DNA from: Methanomicrobium antiquum | GTDB taxonomy: Archaea > Halobacteriota > Methanomicrobia > Methanomicrobiales > Methanomicrobiaceae | NCBI RefSeq assembly: GCF_029633915.1 | Contig: NZ_CP091092.1 | Location: forward strand, 1,364,001 to 1,428,000 | DNA: 64,000 nucleotides | Direction: 5' to 3' | Part shown: in pieces, positions 20,292 to 30,034 of the stretch | How the letters are laid out: each line of letters starts with the position of its first letter | How positions within the stretch are numbered: position 1 is the first letter of the stretch | The notes under the pieces: generated by a model | The model's database searches: none | Told to the model about the DNA's origin: nothing | The model's input: only the letters and a program-made list of their open reading frames with translations | Position numbers and translations under genes: made by a program

Positions 20292-21554
20292 ATGTCAAAG
20301 AATTTTTGGAATAAAATTATATTTGCCAAATTATCAATAATTATTATTATTCTTTTTATTTTCCCGGTATCTGCCGGAGATGACCTTGAGTTATGGGGAT
20401 ATGTGAATCCAGAGGGAAATCTTGCACCCGGTGATGAAGTTTTTTGTTACTATACAGTCGATTATAATTTTGAGTCAGACAAAGAATCTCTTATCTTTTA
20501 TACAGATCTGACAGATCCGCGCTGGCAGCTCACAATAGCAATTGACGGTGCTGAACAGGATAAAGCAAAAAGTATGGGAAGATATGAAAGAGTTAGTGGT
20601 TTTGAGCTGTATTATCCGGGTTCATACCAGACATATGTAAGGGTTAAGCTAAACGGTACTGTTCCAAATGTTGGTGCAACAGGAAACTACACTATTTTTG
20701 ATGTAACTCATTACGATGCTGTTGGACAAGAGGCTTCTTACAGCTCAGTTGAAAGAGTATTTATCAACCCTTCTGATCTTTTATCAGTTCAGTCCTCAAT
20801 GGAGATAAAAATTTCAAATCTCCGCTCAAAGATAGATTCGCTTTATTCTCAGGGTGTTGACACCTCTTTGGCGGAAGTGAAATATTCTGCCGCGTATGAC
20901 GCAGTTTATTCAGCAAAAAAATCAGTTCCTTCAAAGCAAAGCAGCCTTTTATCTGATGCTGATCTCTATATAACAGAAGCAGAATCTTACCTTGATGTTT
21001 CATGGGCAGAATCATCAATTAATGGTGCAAAAGATAAAATCAGTTCTGTTGATTCAACAGTTTCATATTTTGAAAACTCAGCAGGACTTTCAGGAGATTC
21101 ACGTGTATGGGTCATTAAATCCTACAATGACAATGCAAAAACACTTCTTGTTCTTGCTGAGGATAAATTTCAAAATAAGGATTATTCTTCAACACGCGAT
21201 TATGCATTACAGGCAGAAAACAAAGCAGTTGAGGCATACAATTATGCAGTGAATCTTAACAACGAACTGAATCTGAACGCTCCTTTAAATTCTGAAATTC
21301 AAAAGACAAACACGCCTGTTTCTACAGATAAAACATCTTCACCAACACAAAATACACAATCACCTGCAAATCTTTTGGATGATGTTATAAAGGATAATAA
21401 CACAGAATCAAAAAAATATGATGATATAGATGCACTTTTGCATTCTGAAGTTAATATTGAAAGTTTTTTGGCAATTGCAGGAAAATTTTATGATCTTTTA
21501 ATAAATGCGTTTAATTTCATAAAGGATTTATCTGCTCTTGCTTCTGACAATTGA
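20292..21554 (+). CDS. Exported protein of unknown function
   Basis: A 420-residue protein with an N-terminal signal sequence (hydrophobic SIIIIILFIFPVSAG), a beta-rich domain up to about residue 160, and then a long helical region (about 165-340) rich in serine, alanine and lysine that is likely coiled-coil. A low-complexity Thr/Ser/Gln linker lies near 345-365. No transmembrane anchor is obvious at the C-terminus. It may be a cell-surface protein. Its 3' end overlaps the convergent cofD-like gene by 27 bp. I do not recognise a family. Confidence 0.8.
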   Translation: MSKNFWNKIIFAKLSIIIIILFIFPVSAGDDLELWGYVNPEGNLAPGDEVFCYYTVDYNFESDKESLIFYTDLTDPRWQLTIAIDGAEQDKAKSMGRYERVSGFELYYPGSYQTYVRVKLNGTVPNVGATGNYTIFDVTHYDAVGQEASYSSVERVFINPSDLLSVQSSMEIKISNLRSKIDSLYSQGVDTSLAEVKYSAAYDAVYSAKKSVPSKQSSLLSDADLYITEAESYLDVSWAESSINGAKDKISSVDSTVSYFENSAGLSGDSRVWVIKSYNDNAKTLLVLAEDKFQNKDYSSTRDYALQAENKAVEAYNYAVNLNNELNLNAPLNSEIQKTNTPVSTDKTSSPTQNTQSPANLLDDVIKDNNTESKKYDDIDALLHSEVNIESFLAIAGKFYDLLINAFNFIKDLSALASDN

Positions 21555-22418
21555 CATTATCTCCCATGCAAGAGATTCTGATTTGTGCCATGAGTCAAGA
21601 GTTGTGTTAAGACGGACTGAACCTTCAATATTAATCTCCTCTTTTATGTCCTGTATTATTACATCAGAAACACTCCTTAAAATTTCCAGCATTTTCATGC
21701 AGGACGGATATTTTTCGTCAGAATAGTCAGCAGGCAGATTTGGAAGAATAGTAATTACAAATTTATTTTTTAATGATTTTCTAAAATGTCTTATTGCAAG
21801 AATTGGCAAAATTATAGTGTTCGTTCTTTCAGGGCCGATAATTACCGCATCGGATTTATTTATGATATCTATAACATCTTCTGACATTTGTGGAATTTTT
21901 TTGCAGTCAATAACAACAGATGCCCGAAATTCCGCATTATAATCATCACAGAATAATTCTCTGAACTCTGTTGGTGGATATAAACAATCATCTATCTCAG
22001 CATATACCGAATACCGGTTGTCTGTGCCGGGCAGTATTTTGGATGTTATTTTAAAAAATCTGCAGAGATATTTTGCGGCATCGGTGATATTTCCACCATT
22101 TCTAAGTATATTGCTTCTTGCGATGCAGACTGCCCTTTCTTTATCGCCGATTGGGAAAAATGCATCTTTTTCTGATATTTTATTTAGAAGTTTTTGTGTG
22201 GAAAAAGAATCTCCCTTAATTCCTCTCCACTGCGCCGTGTTGAGATTTCCTGAAAAAAGATAAATCAGATCGTCCAAATCAGGGCAGACAAGATTTCCGT
22301 CAGTCCAGAAACAGCCCGAAGTGTTTGCAATCACTGATATTTCATCATCATATAATATATTTCTAAAGGCCTGAATAAGTTTTAGTGATTCCTTTCCGCC
22401 TGAGATGACAGTAATCAT
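21528..22418 (-). CDS. CofD-like 2-phospho-L-lactate transferase homologue
   Basis: A 296-residue protein aligned by eye with CofD, which transfers phospholactyl groups to Fo in coenzyme F420 synthesis. The segment GNLVCPDLDDLIYLFSG near residue 42, followed by WRGIKGDSF, is clearly CofD. However, the nucleotide loop usually GGTGTPK reads GGKESLK, and the usual NT(A/G)(E/D)D reads NTSGC. A methanogen needs a working CofD, so this is either a divergent enzyme or a paralogue with another role. It is convergent with and overlaps the exported protein gene. Confidence 0.72.
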   Translation of the reverse strand: MITVISGGKESLKLIQAFRNILYDDEISVIANTSGCFWTDGNLVCPDLDDLIYLFSGNLNTAQWRGIKGDSFSTQKLLNKISEKDAFFPIGDKERAVCIARSNILRNGGNITDAAKYLCRFFKITSKILPGTDNRYSVYAEIDDCLYPPTEFRELFCDDYNAEFRASVVIDCKKIPQMSEDVIDIINKSDAVIIGPERTNTIILPILAIRHFRKSLKNKFVITILPNLPADYSDEKYPSCMKMLEILRSVSDVIIQDIKEEINIEGSVRLNTTLDSWHKSESLAWEIMSIVRSKSR

Positions 22419-22548
22419 TTGCAGGATTAGTCTTAATTTTAACAGATAAAGTAATTTGCAAAAATGTTCATGACACTAATTTTTCATGCATCATGATTGT
22501 AAAGGTCACTGGTTTTATGGAATACTAAGACGATATGTTATTAGTAGT

Positions 22549-23232
22549 ATGAAACAGAAAATTCCGGCTGGCGTAAGACCCAAAGCAATTTTGTTTGATA
22601 TGGACAATACCCTTTATGATTTTTCTGATGCAAAGTTAAAGGCCTGTACAGGCGTCACCGATCACATTGGGGCAGGAACGGGTGAAGAACTTTTAAGATA
22701 CTTTTTATTCGGAAGTTACGGGTTCGAAGACCATGGAAATATAAAGCAGTTCATGAATGACAAAAATGTATGGGATGAAGATACATTCATGAGTGCGGTC
22801 TCTCTTTATGAATCATTGAAGCTTGAATCATTAATAGCATATCCGGGAGTTTATGAAACTCTCCCGGTCATTCAGGATGCAGGAATCAGTATGTCAATTG
22901 TAACTGATGCAGAGAGTTCACAGGCGAAAAAAAGGCTTGAAAAACTTGGACTTAGAAAATATTTCAGTGATATAATAACACCTGACGTTTCAGGAAAAAG
23001 AAAGCCTGAACCTGATACATTCCTAATGGCTCTTGATAAATTGTCTACAAAGCCATCTGATTCAATGGTTGTCGGAGACAGCCCGAGAAGAGAGATTGAG
23101 CCATGCAACAGACTTGGGATTACAACAATATATGCAGAATACGGCGACTGGCTTAAAATTCCCTCACCAAACACAATTCCTGATTATACAATCAAAAATT
23201 TCTCAGAGATTACCGGAATTTTAAAGCTTTAA
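22549..23232 (+). CDS. HAD-superfamily hydrolase
   Basis: A 228-residue HAD phosphatase with motif I FDMDNTLYDF, motif II VTDAESS, motif III KRKPEPD and motif IV VVGDSPRREIEP. The cap inserted after motif I is helical, like pyrimidine 5'-nucleotidases and phosphoglycolate phosphatase. The start is set at the ATG at 22549 (MKQKIPAGVRPKAILF); an upstream in-frame ATG at 22486 would add 21 poorly conserved residues. The substrate is unknown. Confidence 0.85.
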   Translation: MKQKIPAGVRPKAILFDMDNTLYDFSDAKLKACTGVTDHIGAGTGEELLRYFLFGSYGFEDHGNIKQFMNDKNVWDEDTFMSAVSLYESLKLESLIAYPGVYETLPVIQDAGISMSIVTDAESSQAKKRLEKLGLRKYFSDIITPDVSGKRKPEPDTFLMALDKLSTKPSDSMVVGDSPRREIEPCNRLGITTIYAEYGDWLKIPSPNTIPDYTIKNFSEITGILKL

Positions 23233-23861
23233 ACAATAAAATTTTAGAACAGTTAAAAAGATTGACTCTTCGCCATATTTCTGATCACCCTAATTTGGAA
23301 TTGATTTGTCGCGATGTACACAATATCCCCGGGAACCGGAGGGGCTTAGCCCCCCTCCGGTGACCTATCGTAAGCGGGGTGGGTTTAAGGGAGGGGCCTG
23401 TCCCCTCCCTTGCTAATAATCGATTAGCTTTGATTGTCTTCCAGTCAAGGCCAGTAACCTAAGAAACTGATGAAATCTTCCATATCAATAATCTTAAAGC
23501 CCACAAATGAGAACATAGATGTGAATGCAGAAATGCATTCCCTCCATTTGTAATGTTTATTGGACATATCATCATATTTGGAGGTTATTCTCTAAGTTGT
23601 TTCTCTTTTTGGATAGTCCTAACTTTCAGAAAAATGGAGAAGAACCAAAAGATTATAACTGACAAATATTGCCTGAATAAAATAATAAAATAGTATAACA
23701 ATTAAAATCAATTAAAACCAGAATTTTTATATCTTGTCCCTTATTGTCAAATTTTTTTTCTTAGGGTTTATTTATTTGTGATTCAATATTAAAAACCGCT
23801 TTCATTCTTTCAAAAAGTCTTTTTTCTGTGAAGGTAGATATACATTACAGGTGATCTCCAC
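23233..23861. other. 630-bp gene-free region with GC-rich hairpins
   Basis: No convincing gene is seen. The part from 23310 to 23412 is strikingly GC-rich against AT-rich surroundings and holds two strong hairpins listed separately. A 27-codon frame from about 23470 and fragments beyond it do not resemble a known protein. The region may hold a decayed mobile element or a structured RNA. Confidence 0.5.
23336..23411. repeat. GC-rich double hairpin, element copy 1
   Basis: CCGGAGGGG (23336-23344) pairs with CCCCTCCGG (23352-23360), and AAGGGAGGGG (23387-23396) pairs with CCCCTCCCTT (23402-23411). The second hairpin and its flanks (CTAATAATCGAT behind it) recur at 44271-44315, which marks a repeated element. 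Confidence 0.75.
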
Positions 23862-24491
23862 TTGAGTTTGAAAGACTGGTTAATTCCGCAGGATAAGCAT
23901 TTTTTTGATTTGTTTGAACAGCAGGCCGAGGTTTTGAAACAGGCCGCTGATCATTTATATTGTATGATAGAAAATTTTGATGACATCAAAAATATGTGCC
24001 ACAAAATGAAGACCTATGAGCATGCCGGAGACGATATTACTCATTCTTTATACCAGCTTTTAAACAAGAGTTTTATAACTCCAATCGAACCTGAAGAAAT
24101 ATCAAGGCTTGCAACAGGAATGGATGATGTAATTGATGCAATCGATGACACTTCCAGAAAGATGTTTTTCTACGACATTGGAACGACTGATAAATATATG
24201 CTTGAGTCCGCAAAACTCATTCGTCTTCAGGCAGAATCACTTGAACAGGCGGTTTTGGGGATACGCGACATGAAAAATCCCAAAAAAATATCTGATCACT
24301 GCATTGAGATAAACAGACTTGAAAACTTAGCCGACGATGTTTTGGCAGTTGCCTTACAGGATCTTTTTAAAACAAACGATGCAATAAGAATTGTAAAATT
24401 CAAGGACATTTATGAAACACTTGAATTTACTACCGACAGATGTGAAGATGTGGCAAACGTCCTTGGAGACATTGCAATTAAACATACCTGA
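23862..24491 (+). CDS. PhoU-like DUF47 family protein
   Basis: A 209-residue all-helical protein of the DUF47/TIGR00153 family, related to PhoU. The pattern EHAGDDITHSL near residue 52 and the second ENLADDVLAVALQDLF near 152 are the paired E-x3-D metal-binding repeats. The gene begins with TTG at 23862, supported by AGGTGATC 6-13 bases upstream. It lies 6 bp before the Pit permease gene, so it probably regulates phosphate uptake by it. Confidence 0.9.
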   Translation: MSLKDWLIPQDKHFFDLFEQQAEVLKQAADHLYCMIENFDDIKNMCHKMKTYEHAGDDITHSLYQLLNKSFITPIEPEEISRLATGMDDVIDAIDDTSRKMFFYDIGTTDKYMLESAKLIRLQAESLEQAVLGIRDMKNPKKISDHCIEINRLENLADDVLAVALQDLFKTNDAIRIVKFKDIYETLEFTTDRCEDVANVLGDIAIKHT

Positions 24492-24497
24492 TATAAA

Positions 24498-25679
24498 ATG
24501 GATATAATAGTAATACTCCTTGGAATAACGCTCGCATTGTTATTTAACTTTGTAAACGGTCTGAATGATGCGGCAAACTCAATCGCAACCGTTGTTGCGA
24601 CAAAGGCCCTTTCACCATTCAAGGCAGTTTTAATGGCTTCTGTTTGCAATATGATAGGGCCTTTGTTGTTCTCAACGGCAATTGCAAAAACAATCGGCAA
24701 AGGAATTGTCGAATCCTCTTTTTTAACAACACATCTTATTCTTGCCGCAATGGTCGGCGCTGTTCTCTGGGTTTTTCTGGCTTCATATTTTGGTGTACCG
24801 GTATCAAGCAGTCATGCACTTGTCGGAGGACTTGTTGGTGCAGGAATAGTTATGGGAGGAATGGGATCTATTATCTGGCCTGATTTATCTTCGGTATTTC
24901 TTCTCTTCATATATGCAGTCGCAGGCGGATTGGCGCTTGCCGCAATATTTATTGTCATAGGCAGGCATCACGGTGAAGAGTGGGGAAAATATTTTGCTAT
25001 TTCTTTTCTTGCCGGCTTTTCACTGACAGTTCCACTTCTTATAATCTCAGGCGCTGTTAAGGTTTCAGGAATTTTTGCTGTTGTTGTATTCATTGTTGTA
25101 TCACCAATGCTTGGAATGATATCTGCATTTTTGCTCGGAGTCGCTATTATGTGGATATTCAGGAAAAAATCCCCTAAAAAGATTGAACGGGGATTTCGTC
25201 CGTTTCAGATATTAACAGGCGGACTTCAGGCAATCGGTCATGGTGCCAACGATGCACAAAATGCCATGGGTATGATTACAGCAATGCTTTTTGCGGCAGG
25301 AATTATTACGACATTTGAAGTTCCTCTCTGGGTTATTTTGTCATCCTGTCTTGCAATATCGCTTGGTACACTTCTTGGCGGGTGGAAGGTGCTTGATAAA
25401 ATGGCAAACAAAATTACAAAAATCAGACCATATCAGGGAATTTCAGCTTCGATGGCAGGAAGTGGTGTACTTGCACTTATGACATCTTTTGGAGTACCTG
25501 TGTCTACAACTCATGCAATAAGCGGATCTATTATGGGTGCCGGAATCACCAGGGGTTATGCATCCGCTGTCAGATGGAGCAATGTAAGAGAGATAGTTGC
25601 TGCATGGTTCCTGACAATTCCATGTGCCGCGACTGTTTCAGGATTTGTTTACTTTATTTATGCCCTGATTTTTATCTAA
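24498..25679 (+). CDS. Low-affinity phosphate permease, Pit family
   Basis: A 393-residue membrane protein with about ten membrane segments in two inverted halves. The PiT signatures are present in both: FVNGLNDAANSIATVV at about residue 20 and GHGANDAQNAMGMI at about residue 248, each with its GVPVS-S/T-HA partner. It imports inorganic phosphate (or metal phosphate) with protons or sodium. It is the second gene of a pair with the DUF47 regulator. Confidence 0.95.
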   Translation: MDIIVILLGITLALLFNFVNGLNDAANSIATVVATKALSPFKAVLMASVCNMIGPLLFSTAIAKTIGKGIVESSFLTTHLILAAMVGAVLWVFLASYFGVPVSSSHALVGGLVGAGIVMGGMGSIIWPDLSSVFLLFIYAVAGGLALAAIFIVIGRHHGEEWGKYFAISFLAGFSLTVPLLIISGAVKVSGIFAVVVFIVVSPMLGMISAFLLGVAIMWIFRKKSPKKIERGFRPFQILTGGLQAIGHGANDAQNAMGMITAMLFAAGIITTFEVPLWVILSSCLAISLGTLLGGWKVLDKMANKITKIRPYQGISASMAGSGVLALMTSFGVPVSTTHAISGSIMGAGITRGYASAVRWSNVREIVAAWFLTIPCAATVSGFVYFIYALIFI

Positions 25680-25743
25680 AGGGCTGTTACTATCATCTCT
25701 AATATTATTTTTAGCATCATTCAAACGTAATTTTTTTTCATTT

Positions 25744-25808
25744 TGCATGAAAGTTACTTCGTAACTTACATGAAATCGTGCATGAAATATAATTTCATGG
25801 ACGTTTTG
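25744..25808 (+). repeat. Two-hairpin intergenic element, near-consensus copy
   Basis: Hairpin 1 spans 25746-25772 (stem AAGTTAC/GTAACTT, loop TTC) and hairpin 2 spans 25781-25799 (CATGAAAT-ATA-ATTTCATG), separated by 8 bases and followed by GACGTTTT. It is nearly identical to the copy at 14021. It lies between the Pit gene and the lipoprotein gene. Confidence 0.9.
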
Positions 25809-25909
25809 AATGAAACTGCTGTATAAATTCGTTCAATTAGAGATTCATTTCTGAAATTTAATTGAATTAAAAAGGTTTTTTTTTATAATATGTCAATCAA
25901 AAAAAGAAT

Positions 25910-26959
25910 ATGATTATCCATAACACCAAAAAGAGGATTTCAATTGTATCACTTGCCTTAACAGTTATACTGTCAGGTCTTGTTATTGTATCCGGATGTA
26001 CTGGTTTTGAAGATTCATCTCAAAACAGCACTGATATTTCAAATTTAGATGTAAACTCAGCCCCATATGAGATAGATTATTCAGATTCATACAACTGGCT
26101 TTCACTTCCTGAAATTGAAAAGCAGGTTGATGTTTTCTATGTTTATCCAACAGTCAGCAATAATGAATCAGGCTATATGCTGATTACAGACGATACTGAC
26201 AGGGCTCTTGCACAGGGAATTCTAAAAGCACAGGCCAGCGTTTATGAGTCAGATGCAAATGTATTTGCTCCGTATTACAGACAGATGTCAACAGGTGTTT
26301 CAATGACACAGAGCGGTCTTGCAACCGATACGGATGAATTCAAACGTGGTGCAGAGGATGTTTTGACAGCATTTGATTATTATATTGAAAATTTAAATGA
26401 TAACCGTCCCTTTATTCTTGCAGGGCATAGTCAGGGAACAATGGCTCTTATTGAACTTATAAAAAAGCGTTTTGGAGATGATGAAGCTCTTAAAAACCGT
26501 CTTGTCGCGGCCTATTTAATTGGATATACTGTGACAGATGATGATTTAAACAAAGCAAATCTTACTCCTGCAATCTCTTCAGACGATACTGGAGTTGTAA
26601 TAACATACAATACCCAGTCGCCAACTTCTGAAGGCGGTCCTATGCTTATGGAAGGTGCGCACTGTATAAATCCGCTCAACTGGAAGACAGATTCAACATA
26701 TGCATCCGCTTCAGAAAACCTTGGTGCACGTTTTTATGATGATTCAACCGGAGAATTTTTAAGAGAAGTTGCAAATTATTCTGATGCAAAGATAAATCCT
26801 GATACAAAAGCTCTTGAAACTACAATTCCAAAAGGAGAACAACTTGACATCGGTCCTTATACAGAAGGTGTGTATCATCGCTACGATTATGCTTTCTGGT
26901 ATAGAAACCTTGAACAAAATGTCGGGGTAAGAATAGCGGCCTATCTGGCAAATCAGTAA
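25910..26959 (+). CDS. DUF3089 lipoprotein, alpha/beta-hydrolase fold
   Basis: A 349-residue exported protein with a lipobox-like VIVSGCTG near residue 29, so it is probably anchored by a lipidated cysteine. The DUF3089 core includes VDVFYVYPTVSNN, the nucleophile elbow LAGHSQGTMAL (serine near residue 170) and a C-terminal HRYDYAFWYRNLEQN with a candidate catalytic histidine. It is likely a hydrolase at the cell surface; the substrate is unknown. Confidence 0.85.
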   Translation: MIIHNTKKRISIVSLALTVILSGLVIVSGCTGFEDSSQNSTDISNLDVNSAPYEIDYSDSYNWLSLPEIEKQVDVFYVYPTVSNNESGYMLITDDTDRALAQGILKAQASVYESDANVFAPYYRQMSTGVSMTQSGLATDTDEFKRGAEDVLTAFDYYIENLNDNRPFILAGHSQGTMALIELIKKRFGDDEALKNRLVAAYLIGYTVTDDDLNKANLTPAISSDDTGVVITYNTQSPTSEGGPMLMEGAHCINPLNWKTDSTYASASENLGARFYDDSTGEFLREVANYSDAKINPDTKALETTIPKGEQLDIGPYTEGVYHRYDYAFWYRNLEQNVGVRIAAYLANQ

Positions 26960-27101
26960 ATTAGAATTGTTGAAATGAACTCAAATTATTAAAATAAAAA
27001 TTTAAAGGATTGAGATAAAAAATCAGAATAATTAAAATGAAAATCTGAAAAGAATTAAAAATTGAACTTAAATTAATTTTTTTCAATTCTTTTTGTTATT
27101 T

Positions 27102-27767
27102 TTATGTATTATTTTTCTTTAATTTCGATTCGTTTTGATAATATCTGCACATTTTTTTTATTTTACAAACAGCACATGATGGATTTTTCGCCTTGCAGAC
27201 AAGTCGTCCATGTGATATTAAAAGAAAGTTAATCTCTCCCCACACAGATTCTTTAAAAAGAGATTTCAAATCAGTTTCGATTTTGTCCGGATCATTGTTT
27301 TTAGTAAATCCAAGGCGAACTGAAAGCCTTTTTACATGTGTGTCGACTGCTATTCCCTCATTTATTCCATAAGCATGATTCAGGACGATGTTTGCTGTTT
27401 TTCTTCCAACACCGGGAAGTTTTACAAGTTCATCAATAGTTTTTGGAACAAAACACCCATAATTTTCAGAAAGCATCTGTGAGGCTGATATTATGTGCTT
27501 CGCTTTTGCATGATAAAATCCTGTACTTTTAATTATTTCCTCCACTTCCAAAATATCGGCAGAGGCTAAACTTTTGCAGTCAGGATATTTTGAAAACAGT
27601 GCATTTTTGACGCTGTTGACATTTTTGTCAGTCGTCTGCGCTGAAAGAATAGTCATTATTAGAATTTGAAACGGATTTTCAAATTCAAGAAAGCATAAAT
27701 TCGTATCTTCTTTTAAGTAAATTTTTCTAAGAGCCAGATAAATTCTGCATGCATCATCAGTCTGCAT
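27102..27767 (-). CDS. nth: Endonuclease III
   Basis: A 221-residue base-excision DNA glycosylase/AP lyase. The helix-hairpin-helix LPGVGRKTANIVLNHAYG carries the catalytic lysine, the catalytic aspartate is in AVDTHVKRL, and the 4Fe-4S cluster ligands are in CKAKNPSCAVCKIKKMC (spacing C-x6-C-x2-C-x5-C). It removes oxidised pyrimidines. A tRNA-Pro gene lies 11 bp upstream on the same strand. Confidence 0.95.
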   Translation of the reverse strand: MQTDDACRIYLALRKIYLKEDTNLCFLEFENPFQILIMTILSAQTTDKNVNSVKNALFSKYPDCKSLASADILEVEEIIKSTGFYHAKAKHIISASQMLSENYGCFVPKTIDELVKLPGVGRKTANIVLNHAYGINEGIAVDTHVKRLSVRLGFTKNNDPDKIETDLKSLFKESVWGEINFLLISHGRLVCKAKNPSCAVCKIKKMCRYYQNESKLKKNNT

Positions 27768-27778
27768 AAAAATGTAAT

Positions 27779-27852
27779 GGGGTAGGGCAGATTCGAACTG
27801 CCGTCAAAGCGTCCCAAACGCTCTAGGATGGACCAGGCTACCCTACTACCCC
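27779..27852 (-). tRNA. tRNA-Pro (anticodon TGG)
   Basis: Read on the minus strand the 74 bases form a cloverleaf with acceptor GGGGTAG/CTACCCC, anticodon loop TTTGGGA and T-loop GTTCGAATC. The CCA end is not encoded. Anticodon TGG reads proline codons. Confidence 0.93.
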
Positions 27853-27929
27853 GTTTGTGACATCATATATTTCTCTGTCCGGTTAAAAAATATGCCGGTT
27901 TAAGTCTGGTAATAGAAGTTAAAGTAAAA

Positions 27930-28634
27930 TTATTGCAGTGGATTTTTGACACCATCGGCTATAACAACAGATCCAAATAATTTGCCTTTTAAAAGCACAT
28001 TTTTCAGATTTTCAGGGTCTTTTCCATCAATTACCAAAAGAGGTATTCTGCTTCTCTGAATGATTTTTGCCGCAACAAGGTCAATTACATTGTTTGACCC
28101 CGCACCCATAGTTCCTGCAGATACAATATCTATCAGTTTTTCAGGCGTAATTGAGTCAAATTTGACTGCGTCTTTGTTATTTTTTGGATCTTTGGAATAA
28201 ATGCCGTCAATTGAAGTCAGATTTATTAAAAGATCAGCCCTCAGTCTTTCTGCAAGAACGGCTGATACCGCATCAGTTGTCTGTCCGGGTGTAACACCGC
28301 CCATTAGAACAATTTTTCCAGATTCTGCGTATTTTAAGGCATCTGTGTAGTTTTCTGCAACCGCAGGATATGCCAAATCCCCAAGTGCCCAGCATAGAAG
28401 CGATGCATTGATTCTTGTAATAAGAATCCCAAGTTCATCAGATGTTGCCTCATCAATTCCAAGCGAGCGCGCCGCACCTATGTATCTTCTGGCCTCCCCG
28501 CCTCCTCCTATGACAACAAAGATCTGATATTTTGAAGAGATTTCTTTTAAAACATCGCGATAATTTTCAATTTTATTTGATTCAAGTGAAGGAACAAGAA
28601 TAGAACCGCCAAGCGATAATACAATTTTTTTCAT
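27930..28634 (-). CDS. pyrH: Uridylate kinase, archaeal type
   Basis: A 234-residue amino-acid-kinase-fold UMP kinase. The N-terminal KKIVLSLGGSIL and GGGGEARRYIGAARSLG motifs and the late NLTSIDGIYSKDP segment fit archaeal PyrH, which converts UMP to UDP and lacks the bacterial GTP-activation features. It stands alone; a 250-bp AT-rich divergent region separates it from the AmrS gene. Confidence 0.95.
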   Translation of the reverse strand: MKKIVLSLGGSILVPSLESNKIENYRDVLKEISSKYQIFVVIGGGGEARRYIGAARSLGIDEATSDELGILITRINASLLCWALGDLAYPAVAENYTDALKYAESGKIVLMGGVTPGQTTDAVSAVLAERLRADLLINLTSIDGIYSKDPKNNKDAVKFDSITPEKLIDIVSAGTMGAGSNNVIDLVAAKIIQRSRIPLLVIDGKDPENLKNVLLKGKLFGSVVIADGVKNPLQ

Positions 28635-28884
28635 ATTGGAACTAAACTTTGGTTATAATAGCATATATTCTTTCCAAAGAATCATAACTCATTCAAATGA
28701 TACATGAAAAAAACTAAAAACGCAAAAAGCACTGATAAATAATGATTTTTCAATTTTAATTTACATTTTTTTGTTAATTTTTTTTGTTAATTTTTTTTTG
28801 ATACATTTTTTAAAAGTTCCTTTGATAGTAAATATCATAAACCCGTGCGGCAAAGACTGGGATAACAACCGGGGGTGATGAAAT

Positions 28885-29904
28885 TTGCATGAAGCACTTC
28901 TTTATGAAAAAGAAGAGAATAAATTTGTAAAATGTGGTCTTTGTAGTCACAGATGCAAAATTGCAGAAAATAAAACCGGCATATGTGGTGTAAGAATAAA
29001 CCGCGGAGGTGTTCTTTATGCTGAAAGCTATGGCAAAATCAGTGCAGAGGCAATAGATCCAATTGAAAAAAAACCTCTGTATCATTTTCTTCCCGGAACC
29101 AATGTCTATTCACTCGGTAGTATAGGATGCAATTTCAGATGCTCACACTGTCAGAACTGGGAGATATCGCAGAATAAATCAGCAGACTTCCTACAATTTT
29201 TAAGCCCCGAAATGGGTGTTTTAAAGGCGAAAGAGTATAACTGCAAAAGCATTGCATGGACATACAATGAGCCTACAATCTGGCATGAATACACAATGGA
29301 TATGGGAAAAACCGCCAGAGAAGAAAATCTTGGAACGGTATATGTCACAAACGGATATATGACAGAAGAGGCAGTATCTGATCTTTCAAGAATGCTTAAT
29401 GCATTCCGGGTTGACATAAAGGCATTTTCAGATGAATTTTACAAGAAAGTCTGCAAGGCAAAACTATCACCTGTCCTTGATGCAACAATAAAGGCAAAAG
29501 AGTGCAGGATGCACATCGAAATCGTAAATCTTCTGATTCCCGGCCTTAATGATTCTCCGAAAGAGTTAAAAGAACTTATCAGGTGGATTTATGAAAATAT
29601 TGGAGAGGATACACCTGTTCATTTCACAAGATTTCATCCGGACTATAAAATGAGTGATATTGGGCCAACTCCAATAAAAACACTTGAAAAAACATACATG
29701 CTTGCAAAAGAGGAGGGATTAAGATACCCCTACCTTGGAAATATCGCTTCACATCCGTTTAACAATACCTGGTGCCATAAATGCGGTTCTCTTCTTATTG
29801 AAAGAAGTGGATTTTCGCAGAAGAACGTAAATCTGAAAGGAAATATTTGCAGGATATGTGGAGCGAAAATACCGGTTATAACAACAACTGAAGGAATTAT
29901 CTGA
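28885..29904 (+). CDS. amrS: AmmeMemoRadiSam system radical SAM enzyme
   Basis: A 339-residue radical SAM protein. The SAM cluster motif is SIGCNFRCSHCQNWEIS near residue 77 (CxxxCxxC), preceded by a cysteine-rich lead CGLCSHRCKI at residues 18-27 and followed by a C-terminal zinc-ribbon-like pair of CxxC motifs. The gene starts with TTG at 28885 behind GGGGGTGAT. The family travels with MEMO and AMMECR1 proteins, which are not in this window; its substrate is not established. Confidence 0.9.
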   Translation: MHEALLYEKEENKFVKCGLCSHRCKIAENKTGICGVRINRGGVLYAESYGKISAEAIDPIEKKPLYHFLPGTNVYSLGSIGCNFRCSHCQNWEISQNKSADFLQFLSPEMGVLKAKEYNCKSIAWTYNEPTIWHEYTMDMGKTAREENLGTVYVTNGYMTEEAVSDLSRMLNAFRVDIKAFSDEFYKKVCKAKLSPVLDATIKAKECRMHIEIVNLLIPGLNDSPKELKELIRWIYENIGEDTPVHFTRFHPDYKMSDIGPTPIKTLEKTYMLAKEEGLRYPYLGNIASHPFNNTWCHKCGSLLIERSGFSQKNVNLKGNICRICGAKIPVITTTEGII

Positions 29905-30034
29905 CTGAACAGAGATCATACATCATATTTTATAAGGAAACATGAAGTTCATGAAATTTACTTATTTTTCCGGCGATGACCGGTTTAATATGATATAATG
30001 CGGCAACTCATATGTTGTTTTTCAAGGGGGAGAA

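Noticed and set aside
23470-23700. Small frames behind the GC-rich hairpins as a decayed transposase
   Set aside because: The fragments are too short and show no DDE or HUH motif; a remnant is possible but not supportable.
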